Virus record (IMG/VR): IMGVR_UViG_3300028800_000100
Span: 1-63,143 of that record
Strand: one strand, 5' to 3'
DNA from: a virus
Length of the DNA: 63,143 nucleotides
In this document: positions 8,846 to 17,077 of the stretch, in pieces
Position numbering within the stretch: position 1 is the first letter of the stretch
How the letters are laid out: each line of letters opens with the position of its first letter
Translations under genes and position numbers: made by a program
Notes under the pieces: generated by a model
Told to the model about the DNA's origin: nothing
The model's input: the letters and a program-made list of their open reading frames with translations, nothing else
Database searches by the model: none

Positions 8846-9826
8846 ATGGCAGACAACCCAATAGGCAAGCTGATTGGCGATGAGACTTGTGACGCGCAGT
8901 CTGATGCTGGTGTGGCATTTCTGTCTGGATTGCCTGCCGATTACATGCAATTGCCGCTTGAGCAGCAAAAAATCATCACATCCGCTTTCACAAAGCTGGT
9001 GGCCGAGATTGCCGGCTTCAAGATCGCAAAACATGCCTTGGTTTGGGAAGCAATCATCTTTGATCCAACAACCACAGATTCGACCGTAGATCCTCCAAGA
9101 GTTGGCTTGGATCGCCCGATGCCATCTGTTGCTCAGCAATTGGATCCAATTTCCGGATTGCATGTTGCTTTTTGGGGCAAATCAGGGCCAGCCACCACAG
9201 ATTGGATAACATTTTCTGATGGCAGCAATTGGTTGACTGGTGATGGCGTTCCGTCTGGGATGCTTGGCTCTGTTGGAGATTTCTATCTTGACTTGGGAAC
9301 GACAGATCCTGGTGACCGGGTTGCTCCCACCGCATGGTACGAAGGCACCGGCGTTCCCGCCGGCACGCTTGGTGTGCGTGATGATTTCTATCTGGACATG
9401 TCGAATGGTGATGTTTACCAAAAAGGCCCATCGACTTGGGGATCACCGGTTGGGAACATCCAAGGCCCTGCAGGCATGTCTGGATCTGGCGGCGCGGATG
9501 AAGCTTTCACAGCTGTCAGCATTTCAAGTGGCGGCATTTCTGGATTTGCAACAGCCCGAAAACTGAAAGTTTCAGGGACAGGCCCGTTGATTGGCGTCGA
9601 AGTCCCATCTAGTGTCCATGATGGAACAGACATATCTCTGACATTCACTGCTGATATGGCTGTGACAAGTTTGGGGACAACGAGTCTTGCTCCAATCAAA
9701 GGGGCATTTGTTGGAGGAAGTTACCCATCATGGGAAGTCCCGGCCGGTGAGGAGATTCACCTGCGCGCCTTTTTGACAGGAACGGGATCACCTTATTGGA
9801 AGTACATTGGAGGATCTGCAGGATGA
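8846..9826 (+). CDS. Tail fibre/appendage protein with GDFYLD modules
   Basis: A 326-residue structural protein. After a helical N-terminus it carries two or three copies of a module of the type G-VPSGMLGSVGDFYLD and G-VPAGTLGVRDDFYLD, ending in GDVYQKGPSTWG and GNIQGPAG, as found in collagen-like phage fibres and exosporium proteins. The C-terminal about 110 residues (from GGISGFATARKLKVSG) are predicted beta-rich and could be a trimerising tip. The same module recurs in the next three genes, so this is one of a family of related fibre subunits. Receptor binding is an inference from position and architecture. Confidence 0.65.
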   Translation: MADNPIGKLIGDETCDAQSDAGVAFLSGLPADYMQLPLEQQKIITSAFTKLVAEIAGFKIAKHALVWEAIIFDPTTTDSTVDPPRVGLDRPMPSVAQQLDPISGLHVAFWGKSGPATTDWITFSDGSNWLTGDGVPSGMLGSVGDFYLDLGTTDPGDRVAPTAWYEGTGVPAGTLGVRDDFYLDMSNGDVYQKGPSTWGSPVGNIQGPAGMSGSGGADEAFTAVSISSGGISGFATARKLKVSGTGPLIGVEVPSSVHDGTDISLTFTADMAVTSLGTTSLAPIKGAFVGGSYPSWEVPAGEEIHLRAFLTGTGSPYWKYIGGSAG

Positions 9827-11574
9827 AAAAGACGTTTGCCGTATTGGGTGGAGTATTGTTGTCTCTGCTTGTGGATTCATTTTCACACGCCACGTGCTAT
9901 CAGCAATTTGTGCGGACGTCGTGCCCGGCTGGAACCATTGACCCGTCGCTCATCCCTGGTGGGACAGCAAATCACTGGTTCACCGGCAGCGGGGCACCAG
10001 CGGTGAGCGCAAATGATGGTGACCTGTACCTTGATACAGCAACTGGGAATGTTTGGCAGCATGCCAGCGGCACGTGGGGCGGCGGCGCCATAGCCAACAT
10101 CAAAGGGCCATCGGGAACTAACGGCACAAACGGAACCAATGGATCGCCTGGAACCAATGGCACAAACGGGACCAATGGGGCCAATGGAACGAATGGCGCA
10201 CCTGGATCGAAGTGGTGGGAAGCTGCAGGGGTGCCCAGCGGCGTGGGCGGATCGATCTCGGGCGACTACTATCTCAACACCACGACTGGCGATGTCTACA
10301 CGATGACCGGAACGGGCGGAAGTTGGGGCAGCTCCGTCGGCAACATCAAGGGTGCCACAGGGACAACTGGCACAAACGGAACTAACGGAACCAATGGCAC
10401 AAACGGGACGCCTGGCGCGAAGTGGTGGACGGGCGCCAACCCTCCATCGAGCGTTGGTGGTTCTGTCTCTGGTGACTACTATCTCGAAACCAGCGCGGGC
10501 GGTGGAGCCGTTGGGAATGTCTACTCGCTCGGCGCGGGCGGCGCGGGCGGAAGTTGGACGTTGAACGGCAACATCCAGGGCCCAACAGGGCCAGCCGGGC
10601 CTGCTGTGACATTGTACGCTGATGGCAACGTGGCTTGGAGTTCAGGCACCGTCACCACGACAGCAACCAGCGTCTCGACATCAAACAGCCCCAAGGCCGT
10701 ATTGGCCAACGTCCCTGCATCTCTGCTGAGCATCACGACAGCCACGGGCCAAAACATGACGACAAGTCTGCCAGGTTTTGCTCCACAGGGCGACGGCAAC
10801 GCTGCGCACTTTCTGAACGGCTCGGGAGCATGGGCCACGCCCGCGGGAAGCGGGGGTGGTTGCACACCAACAAGGCCAAGTTACAGCAGTGTTCCAATCT
10901 ATTGGGATTTCACCAGCGGTCCACCTTTTGCTAACATCGGTACAGCCGGGACGCTCGCCCTCAGCGTATACAGCACAGCCAACGTTACGCGCCGCAATGG
11001 CGCATACGGCACGGCTGCTGCTCTTGAGGCTGTTTCATCTGACAACAAGGGATTGCTTCGGACAACCACGACGTCTCTTGGCGAATCCAACGATCTCAGC
11101 GTTTTCGCTTGGGTCAAAGTTGTCTTCAGCGCACAGTGGGCGATTCTGCTAGGGAAAGAGCAAAACTCATCTGGAGGTTCTTATGCTTGGTGTATGCGCT
11201 TCAACGGCAACGGCAACAACACCAATCAGTGGTATTTCGACTTTTGGACGCAACCATCAGGAGTTGAAACGGGTGTCAGCCTTGGGGTGACTGAGAATTT
11301 GTTTGTTGGAACTTGGCACCATATCGGATTCACATATAAATACTCAACTGGCGCAATTGTTGGCTACGTCGATGGTTATGCCGTGAGCACAGGCACGACG
11401 GCAGCAAACACAGCGCTCTATTGGAGCACACACGGGGCATACGTCATCGGTGCTGACTACGGAACCACCACCCGTCAATGGTATGGTCTGATTGAGGATG
11501 TGCGCATAGATTCCACAGTGTACTCGGGCGCAACGGTGTCATCATTGGTCACATCTGCTTGCCATTCGCTGTGA
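9823..11574 (+). CDS. Collagen-like fibre protein with signal peptide-like N-terminus and LamG domain
   Basis: A 583-residue protein starting at ATG 9823 (ATGA overlap with the previous stop). The N-terminus, MKKTFAVLGGVLLSLLVDSF then SHA-TC, has the form of a Sec signal peptide with possible cleavage after residue 23, odd for a virion protein made in the cytoplasm. Then come GDLYLD/GDYYLN modules and collagen-like G-T-N-G tracts, another GDYYLE module, and GPTGPAGPA. Residues about 350-583 form a concanavalin/LamG-like jelly roll (SVFAWVKVVFSAQWAILLGK, GTWHHIGFTYKYSTGAIVGY), a common carbohydrate-binding tip. Likely a tail fibre; a secreted protein is the alternative. Confidence 0.65.
   Translation: MKKTFAVLGGVLLSLLVDSFSHATCYQQFVRTSCPAGTIDPSLIPGGTANHWFTGSGAPAVSANDGDLYLDTATGNVWQHASGTWGGGAIANIKGPSGTNGTNGTNGSPGTNGTNGTNGANGTNGAPGSKWWEAAGVPSGVGGSISGDYYLNTTTGDVYTMTGTGGSWGSSVGNIKGATGTTGTNGTNGTNGTNGTPGAKWWTGANPPSSVGGSVSGDYYLETSAGGGAVGNVYSLGAGGAGGSWTLNGNIQGPTGPAGPAVTLYADGNVAWSSGTVTTTATSVSTSNSPKAVLANVPASLLSITTATGQNMTTSLPGFAPQGDGNAAHFLNGSGAWATPAGSGGGCTPTRPSYSSVPIYWDFTSGPPFANIGTAGTLALSVYSTANVTRRNGAYGTAAALEAVSSDNKGLLRTTTTSLGESNDLSVFAWVKVVFSAQWAILLGKEQNSSGGSYAWCMRFNGNGNNTNQWYFDFWTQPSGVETGVSLGVTENLFVGTWHHIGFTYKYSTGAIVGYVDGYAVSTGTTAANTALYWSTHGAYVIGADYGTTTRQWYGLIEDVRIDSTVYSGATVSSLVTSACHSL
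10114..10206 (+). repeat. GTN-G collagen-like tandem codon repeat, first tract
   Basis: Tandem 9-bp units of the GGAACCAAT / GGCACAAAC type encode repeated Gly-Thr-Asn with occasional Gly-Ser-Pro and Gly-Ala-Pro breaks. Such tracts can change length by slippage in 9-bp steps without breaking the frame. Confidence 0.85.
10351..10413 (+). repeat. GTN-G collagen-like tandem codon repeat, second tract
   Basis: A shorter copy of the same Gly-Thr-Asn unit (GGCACAAAC, GGAACTAAC, GGAACCAAT, GGCACAAAC, GGGACGCCT), separated from the first by one GDYYLN module. Homology with the first tract allows recombination between them. Confidence 0.8.
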
Positions 11575-11586
11575 TTAGGTTGCAAG

Positions 11587-12411
11587 ATGCGTGGCGATCT
11601 CTACAGAAAAACGGAGGCTGGATGGGGCAGCCCGTTGGAAAACATTGCCAGCCCTCCGCCTGCCACAATATATGTGCCGCTTTACGGCGCGAACCAGCCG
11701 ACGCCATCAGACAGTGATACGCTTGCGCTTTACTTGTTCAACGAGACATCTGGAAGCTCCTTCCAAAATGCCATCACATCAGCGAACGACTTGCACCAGA
11801 CAGCTGGAACACTCCACTTGGGGTGCGTTGGCCCGTTTGGATACCCATCAAGCCCTTCAAGCCCAAGCGGCGCCATTTTCACCAATGGCTATTTGGAAGA
11901 CGTTGCCATAGTCACAACATCAGTGGGCGCATTCGAGCCTCCAACAAGCATAACGTTGAACTTGTGGGTGTTTTTGCACAACTATCGGCGAGCAACTGGT
12001 GATGGGAATCTGCTCACCAAACCATACCACCCATCAGCATGGGCATCACCATATCGTGTGGTCGCAATCTGGTTTGATTCCACCGGGGTGTTGAAAGCCC
12101 AAATTGGATCGACCGCAGTGTCTGTGAATGAGCGTTTGGTGCCTTTGTTTGAATGGGCCATGTTGTCGCTCACGTACGATGGGGCAAGTGTGAAGCTTTA
12201 CGTGAACGGTCAACAGGTCAGCACAGCCAGCCGCACCGGGGTTATCCCTTGGTCTTCGGGTGTCAATGCTTGCCCATGGGTTATTGGTGAACCCGTTGGT
12301 GTGGCAAGCGCAGGCTTGGATGCACGCATCGGGCCTGTTTGGATCGAACAAGTTGCACGCAGCGTCAGTGATCTTGGGACCTGTTACAAACGGGCCGCGA
12401 AAAGGTTCTGA
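11587..12411 (+). CDS. LamG-like fibre domain protein
   Basis: A 274-residue protein that begins inside what is elsewhere the middle of a fibre module (MRGDLYRKTEAGWGSPLENI compares with GDVYQKGPSTWGSPVGNIQG in the gene at 8846). The rest is a LamG/concanavalin-type domain: SDTLALYLFNETSGSSFQNA, SITLNLWVFLHNY, WAMLSLTYDGASVKLYVNGQ, GPVWIEQVARS. No strong ribosome binding site is seen, so it may depend on coupling with the gene above. It is a close paralogue of the gene at 12411. Probably an interchangeable receptor-binding tip. Confidence 0.6.
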   Translation: MRGDLYRKTEAGWGSPLENIASPPPATIYVPLYGANQPTPSDSDTLALYLFNETSGSSFQNAITSANDLHQTAGTLHLGCVGPFGYPSSPSSPSGAIFTNGYLEDVAIVTTSVGAFEPPTSITLNLWVFLHNYRRATGDGNLLTKPYHPSAWASPYRVVAIWFDSTGVLKAQIGSTAVSVNERLVPLFEWAMLSLTYDGASVKLYVNGQQVSTASRTGVIPWSSGVNACPWVIGEPVGVASAGLDARIGPVWIEQVARSVSDLGTCYKRAAKRF

Positions 12412-13229
12412 TGAAAGGTGATGTTTACAGAAAAGGCTCATCTGCTTGGGGAACATCCATTGGGAGCCTGCGTGGCCCTGGCCCTTCTACGGCGCTTGTG
12501 AAGCTTTACGACATCCCTGCACCGCATGACTCAGACACACTTGCGTTGTTCTTGTTCAAAGAGCCATCAACAGCAACATCTTTCAAAAACGAAATCACAG
12601 GGACCAATGACCTGACGATCAACTTGGGGACGCCGATTCCTGGCGTTGTTGGTCCGTTTGGAGAGCAACAATTCAGCGGCGGCATCTACTCACCAGGAAC
12701 GACGCAGAATTTGCGAATGCTGACAGCTGTTGGGGCATTCGAACCGCCAAACTATTTGACATTATCTGTTTGGGTATTTGTCCAAACGTACTTTCGTCCA
12801 GGCGACAATGATGGGCGCATAATTTCCAAACCGTTTCGTCCGTCAACTTGGGTATCCCCGTATCAAGTTGTGCACATGAGCATCGCCCAACGAGGCGCCA
12901 ACATGACGTTCGATGGGACAGTGGCACCAATATTTGTCAAAGTTGATCACAATCGTGTCCCATTTTGTGAATGGGCGCTTTTGTCACTTACGTACGATGG
13001 ATCGCACATACGGTTGTACGTTAATGGTGTCGAATTGGGCAACAACACGCTTACCGGGGCCATCCCATGGCAAACGGGCGCCAATGCTTGCCCATGGGTT
13101 TTTGGCCTTCCAGATCCGCTTTGGAATGAGGGTATTGATCTGTGCTACGGGCCTGTTTGGATTGAGCAAGTTGCACGCTCGCAAGCATACCTGCAAGAAT
13201 TGTGGAGGATGGGCGCCAAAAGGCACTAG
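12411..13229 (+). CDS. LamG-like fibre domain protein, tandem paralogue
   Basis: A 272-residue paralogue of the gene at 11587: the same order of motifs (MKGDVYRKGSSAWGTSIGSL, SDTLALFLFKEPSTATSFKN, LTLSVWVFVQTYF, WALLSLTYDGSHIRLYVNG, NACPWVFG, GPVWIEQVARSQ). Its ATG shares the last base of the previous stop (TGATG). The pair arose by tandem duplication and has diverged widely at the protein level, as expected for host-recognition domains. Confidence 0.6.
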   Translation: MKGDVYRKGSSAWGTSIGSLRGPGPSTALVKLYDIPAPHDSDTLALFLFKEPSTATSFKNEITGTNDLTINLGTPIPGVVGPFGEQQFSGGIYSPGTTQNLRMLTAVGAFEPPNYLTLSVWVFVQTYFRPGDNDGRIISKPFRPSTWVSPYQVVHMSIAQRGANMTFDGTVAPIFVKVDHNRVPFCEWALLSLTYDGSHIRLYVNGVELGNNTLTGAIPWQTGANACPWVFGLPDPLWNEGIDLCYGPVWIEQVARSQAYLQELWRMGAKRH

Positions 13230-13282
13230 CAGAGATGGAACAAACAACGAAAGACTTAGAATAGGCCAACAGGAGGTTTCCC

Positions 13283-14029
13283 ATGGACGCAGTCAAAACA
13301 TCACAAGGGCCAAAAGCCGCCGCCATCATCCTTGCCATTCTTGGCTACATCATCGACACCTATTCTGCCATGTCAGGCTCCATCTCACCAACCTGGGCAG
13401 GGCTTGCCGGTGCGGGAATTGCCGTGATCTACTTGGCGGCACGGACGTTGACCAAGTATCTGCAAGGCGCGGATCCTAAGAGCGTCTTCAAGACGACTGA
13501 ATTTTGGAGCTGCGTGATGGTCAGCTTTGCCAACTTCGGCCTTGCTGTTGCGGGCCACATACATTGGGCACAAACTGGCGGCATCGTTGTGCTTCTCAGC
13601 ATCTTGATGAAGGTTGGACTTAACATGGGTGGCACCCTGCAGACCGACACAATCACCAAAATAACCACCATGTTGATATTGGGGGTGTCGGTATCGACGC
13701 TTGGCGGGTGTGCTTGGTGGCAAAAGCATGAGGCCCAAATCGCTTGCGCATCAATCACCACAGTCAAGGACTCAGGACAGCTGATCCAAATCGTCAGCCA
13801 ATGCAGCACCATTGCTGCGGCTTGGACCAATGTCTTGCCGTGCATCCACGCGGCCGCTGGTTCGACTTGGCCTGATGACGTGATCACATGCTTCGCTGCA
13901 GCCCAGGCAGGATTGGCAAGTTGTCCCGCCGCGGAACATGCCCAACTTGGTGCCACAGCGCTATCGGCCGATGCGAAAGAAAAATTGCGACAAGCCGTGA
14001 ACGCAGAATACAAGGACAAGCTTCAATAA
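13283..14029 (+). CDS. Holin-like membrane protein fused to a lipoprotein-like C-terminus
   Basis: A 248-residue protein starting at ATG 13283 behind AGGAGG. Four hydrophobic segments lie at about residues 12-30, 37-54, 74-92 and 98-117, followed by a fifth at 129-142 ending in LGGC (Cys143), which has the form of a lipobox. Residues 144-248 are soluble and Cys/Ala-rich. The first part fits a holin; the second looks like an outer-membrane lipoprotein or spanin o-subunit. Internal ATG codons at 13625 and 13670 could start a separate lipoprotein product. It opens a lysis-type cassette that includes a GH25 lysozyme. The holin role is inferred from topology and context. Confidence 0.5.
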   Translation: MDAVKTSQGPKAAAIILAILGYIIDTYSAMSGSISPTWAGLAGAGIAVIYLAARTLTKYLQGADPKSVFKTTEFWSCVMVSFANFGLAVAGHIHWAQTGGIVVLLSILMKVGLNMGGTLQTDTITKITTMLILGVSVSTLGGCAWWQKHEAQIACASITTVKDSGQLIQIVSQCSTIAAAWTNVLPCIHAAAGSTWPDDVITCFAAAQAGLASCPAAEHAQLGATALSADAKEKLRQAVNAEYKDKLQ

Positions 14030-14074
14030 GCTTGGCTTTGATCACAATCAACCAACTGCACAGGAGTCACGAAT

Positions 14075-14902
14075 ATGAGCCCACAAGCAACCCCTCTCAA
14101 AGGTCGAGGCTACATCCCGGATCCAATTGGTCACAAGTACAATGGGTTCCATCTGCTGGCTGCTGCCAGATTGTCGGCTCCTGCTGCAGCGAACCTGCTG
14201 AAGTTTCTGCGGTCGATTTGGGACCAAGATCAAACAGGCTCGTGTACGGGGCACGGGACTGCTGGCGGCGTTGACATCACCATGTCCGCGCACGACAAAC
14301 CGCTTGCCAAGCCTCCTGCTCCACGCATCATCTACGCGCTCGGGCGCGCCATTGACCGCATTAACCCTGACGTCCCGTTGCAAGATGACGGAGCGATGCC
14401 CAACTCAGTCACACGCTCGCTTGGACTTTGGGGCATTGCGCTAGAAGGCGATGTTGATGGCGGCCGGACAGCCGATTCACCTGATTACAGCAGCCATCTT
14501 GACGCACACGTCAACGATGAGCTGAAGTTGGGCGAGTTAGAGTCTTGTCTCAAAATCCCATTGCTCGGTTTCAACGCCATCGATGAGGGGCAAAACAAGC
14601 TCACCCAATACAAGCAAGCGCTTTCGAGTGGTCACACGGTCATGCATGCAGTCGCGGCCAGCGGCAACACGTTCCAAGGATTCTCCGATCCAAATGGATC
14701 CAAAGTCCTTGACTTCTGCGGCACCGACTTCGATCACTGGATTTACAGCCTTGGCTATCGTACCAATGCCAAAGGTGAAGTGGAAGGCCTGGTTGGCAAC
14801 TCATGGAGCAAGCGCTGGGGATGGAACGGCCTGGCTTGGGTTTCGCAGAAGTTCATCTTGCAGGGCACCAGCAACCTGATCGTTGCCAATCTTGGAGTGT
14901 GA
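14075..14902 (+). CDS. Papain-like (C1A) cysteine peptidase
   Basis: A 275-residue papain-fold enzyme. All four active-site elements are visible in order: oxyanion Gln53 and nucleophile Cys57 in DQTGSCTGHG, His221 in FDHWIYSLGY and Asn242 in GNSWSKRWGWNG. This is the classical C1A arrangement with the GNSW..WG ending. No signal peptide or long propeptide is seen. It has a good AGGAG ribosome binding site and lies between the holin-like gene and a lipoprotein gene, so it may act in lysis, in virion maturation or in cleaving a host surface protein; which one cannot be told from sequence. Confidence 0.8.
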   Translation: MSPQATPLKGRGYIPDPIGHKYNGFHLLAAARLSAPAAANLLKFLRSIWDQDQTGSCTGHGTAGGVDITMSAHDKPLAKPPAPRIIYALGRAIDRINPDVPLQDDGAMPNSVTRSLGLWGIALEGDVDGGRTADSPDYSSHLDAHVNDELKLGELESCLKIPLLGFNAIDEGQNKLTQYKQALSSGHTVMHAVAASGNTFQGFSDPNGSKVLDFCGTDFDHWIYSLGYRTNAKGEVEGLVGNSWSKRWGWNGLAWVSQKFILQGTSNLIVANLGV

Positions 14903-14906
14903 CCTC

Positions 14907-15437
14907 ATGTTGAAACCTGCAATCATAGCGCTCGGCATGGCGTTGCTTTTCACGGCCTGCCCGCATCCAATGCCCCCAACGCCGTTCCCACTTCCGGATG
15001 CTGCCGTGACATCCGACGCACCGTCAAAGACGGACGTCCAATCAATCACCTATCAGGCGCTCTGCGACAAGCTATACAAGCTCCATTGCACAGAAGGCGC
15101 GGATCCCGACTGCATTCATGCTTTCGTGTACAACGATGAAAACGGAAGCACTGTGACCGACTTGAAGGTTGGGTGCTTGAACAGCGCTCAGACCGTGGAC
15201 CAAGTTAGGCAGTGCGGCACGGTCGAATGCGCCTTGCTCCCAAGTGCCCAAGCTGATAAGTGCACGGCCGCATGCAACAACGTCAAACGCCTAAAATGCC
15301 GCGAAGCCACTAGTTGTTTGGAAGCTTGCAATAAAAACAAGTCGTCAACAGTCGTAGACATGAAGTTGGACTGTTTGGCGGCTGCAAAAACACAAGTGAG
15401 CATCAGAAAATGCGGCACCGTGGCATGCGCCCCGTGA
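14907..15437 (+). CDS. Cys-rich lipoprotein with duplicated domain
   Basis: A 176-residue protein. The N-terminus MLKPAIIALGMALLFTAC ends in a lipobox-like FTAC (Cys18), followed by a Pro-rich stretch (PHPMPPTPFPLP) reminiscent of Rz1-type outer-membrane spanins. The mature part holds two copies of a roughly 55-60 residue Cys-rich unit, each ending in R(Q/K)CGTV(E/A)CA. ATG 14907 is preferred to TTG 14883 because it gives a clean signal peptide. In this lysis-type cassette an outer-membrane spanin or superinfection-exclusion lipoprotein are both plausible. Confidence 0.6.
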   Translation: MLKPAIIALGMALLFTACPHPMPPTPFPLPDAAVTSDAPSKTDVQSITYQALCDKLYKLHCTEGADPDCIHAFVYNDENGSTVTDLKVGCLNSAQTVDQVRQCGTVECALLPSAQADKCTAACNNVKRLKCREATSCLEACNKNKSSTVVDMKLDCLAAAKTQVSIRKCGTVACAP

Positions 15438-15982
15438 ATGGTGAAAAGCCAAAAACATCCAGATCGCAACAAAGCGATGATGACGCGAATGGTGTTGTCC
15501 AGTCACTCACTGATACCGGAAAGCAGCGGGCGCTGGACGACACCCTTGACAATTTGCAAAATGCTGCAGAAGTCATGAAGGATGCTGCAGATCAAATCGC
15601 AGCAGCGCAACAGATAACTCCACCACCGACATCCGTCTCCAAGGACGCCATGGACATAGCGATACTGGAACATGAACGCGCATGCCCTGCAGCCAAAGGA
15701 TACAAGCAACTCAAAACAGCCATCATCATCTGCACGACGGTGATTGGCTCGTTTTTGGGTCTTTTCCTTTGGTTGGCGCCTGGCTCCTTTGAGAACGCAA
15801 TCACCAAAGCAGTGTCCAACACTATGGACAAGCAAATCCCTCTCCTGCGACGGTACATCGACGAACAAGTCATCATCACGTCTCACCAATATCAATTGAT
15901 CCCGCCACGTTTGCAAAGCGCAAGGCCAAACCTGCCACAAGTGCCATCGCCGTGGGCAACCTATGGGGAGTCACAGCCGTGA
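15434..15982 (+). CDS. Single-pass membrane protein of the lysis cassette
   Basis: A 182-residue protein with a hydrophilic, Gln/Asp-rich N-terminal half that may form a coiled coil (LDDTLDNLQNAAEVMKDAAD), one strong transmembrane segment (TAIIICTTVIGSFLGLFLWL, about residues 96-115) and a soluble C-terminus. GTG 15434 is chosen because it overlaps the previous stop as GTGA, the pattern used throughout this operon; ATG 15410 and 15425 are alternatives. It could be an inner-membrane spanin partner or a lysis regulator; no family is recognised. Confidence 0.5.
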   Translation: MNGEKPKTSRSQQSDDDANGVVQSLTDTGKQRALDDTLDNLQNAAEVMKDAADQIAAAQQITPPPTSVSKDAMDIAILEHERACPAAKGYKQLKTAIIICTTVIGSFLGLFLWLAPGSFENAITKAVSNTMDKQIPLLRRYIDEQVIITSHQYQLIPPRLQSARPNLPQVPSPWATYGESQP

Positions 15983-16671
15983 CCCAAACCAACACCGTCA
16001 CAACAGATGGAAAGATTTGGGGCCCTGACATCTCCAAGTGGGATCCCGTAAAGGATTGGGGTGCTCTGGCAGCTTCAGGCGCGCGCTTTTTCGGCGCTAA
16101 GGCCACGGAAGGCACATCATACACAGATCCCACGTTCAAGGCAAACAAGTTGGGATTTCGACAAAGCCCCAACTTCACGATTGGGGTGTATTACGCATTC
16201 TTGCACATCGAGAAATCGCCCAAAGACCAAGCGGATCTGCTGATCAAAGCAGTGGGCGATTTGGAACCGCGCGAACGTCTATGTGCTGATTTTGAAACCA
16301 AAAGCTATGAGAACGTTGATCCTGATGTCGTGAAGCGCCACGGCCTGGAGTATCTGGATCAGTTCTATGCCCACCTGGACGCTTCCGGGATCCTCAATGG
16401 TTCGCGGCCGCTGTTGTACACCAGCTATCGGCATTGGCTGGTGATTGGCAACCCTACTTGGGAGCGAGCAAAGTTCGTTGACCTTTGGGTTCCCAGATAT
16501 CACATGCCAAATCCGATGCCGCCTGACAAGCTTCCAGCTCCGTGGGCCAATTGGAAGGTGTTCCAGTGGACTGATGGCGGGGAACCACCACGTGGGACCG
16601 GGATCTACCACAATGTTCCTGGAATAGGGTGTTGTGATGTGAACTTCGTAGCGGAGCAACCAATTGCCTAA
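15979..16671 (+). CDS. GH25 lysozyme (endolysin)
   Basis: A 230-residue glycoside hydrolase family 25 muramidase that cuts the glycan backbone of peptidoglycan. The barrel opens with IWGPDISKWDPVKDW (Asp17), then FFGAKATEGTSYTDPTF, GVYYAFLHIE, the catalytic acidic motif LCADFETK, PLLYTSYRHW, LWVPRYH, WKVFQWTDGG and CCDVNF, all in the family order. GTG 15979 overlaps the previous stop and has GGGGAG 8 bases upstream; the longer GTG 15952 start lacks such a site. It has no signal peptide, so release through a holin is expected. Confidence 0.85.
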   Translation: MTQTNTVTTDGKIWGPDISKWDPVKDWGALAASGARFFGAKATEGTSYTDPTFKANKLGFRQSPNFTIGVYYAFLHIEKSPKDQADLLIKAVGDLEPRERLCADFETKSYENVDPDVVKRHGLEYLDQFYAHLDASGILNGSRPLLYTSYRHWLVIGNPTWERAKFVDLWVPRYHMPNPMPPDKLPAPWANWKVFQWTDGGEPPRGTGIYHNVPGIGCCDVNFVAEQPIA

Positions 16672-17074
16672 ATTGCCAACAGGGACAGGCAAGGTTGGCA
16701 TCGACTCGCCGATGGACTCTGACGGCCGTGGCGGTTTGAAGCGGTCCACCGGCTTGGACCAATTGAAAAAGCTGATTCGCAACAACCTTCAGGACTGTGA
16801 CAGTGAAAATCCATTCCAAGACGATCTGGGGTTGGGAAGCCAGCACATTTTTGAGTTGAACAATGAAGATGCGCAATCTGATCTGCGTGTCAGAATCAAG
16901 GCGTTATTCAAACGGTTGTCATTGGAGAATCGAGCATCGCTAGACGGCCCCATCACTTTCACTTCTGTTGATGGCGAGATGACAGCAGATGTGTCATATA
17001 TCAACCTTGAGGAAAACAAGCCAGACAACCTCACCATCTCTCGCTCCGCTGGTGGCTCTTTCACCGTCAGGTAA
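16664..17074 (+). CDS. Baseplate wedge protein, gp25-like
   Basis: A 136-residue protein of the gp25/gpW baseplate wedge family, which starts sheath assembly at the baseplate. The characteristic region is LDQLKKLIRNNLQDCDSENP followed by SDLRVRIKALFKRLSLENRA and a short beta region. TTG 16664 is supported by GGAG 7 bases upstream and overlaps the end of the lysozyme gene. It precedes the J-like wedge gene, the standard order. Confidence 0.75.
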   Translation: MPKLPTGTGKVGIDSPMDSDGRGGLKRSTGLDQLKKLIRNNLQDCDSENPFQDDLGLGSQHIFELNNEDAQSDLRVRIKALFKRLSLENRASLDGPITFTSVDGEMTADVSYINLEENKPDNLTISRSAGGSFTVR

Positions 17075-17077
17075 ATC

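Noticed and set aside
15952-15978. Longer GTG start for the GH25 lysozyme
   Set aside because: The GTG at 15979 has GGGGAG at good spacing and the usual stop/start overlap; the nine extra residues have no support.
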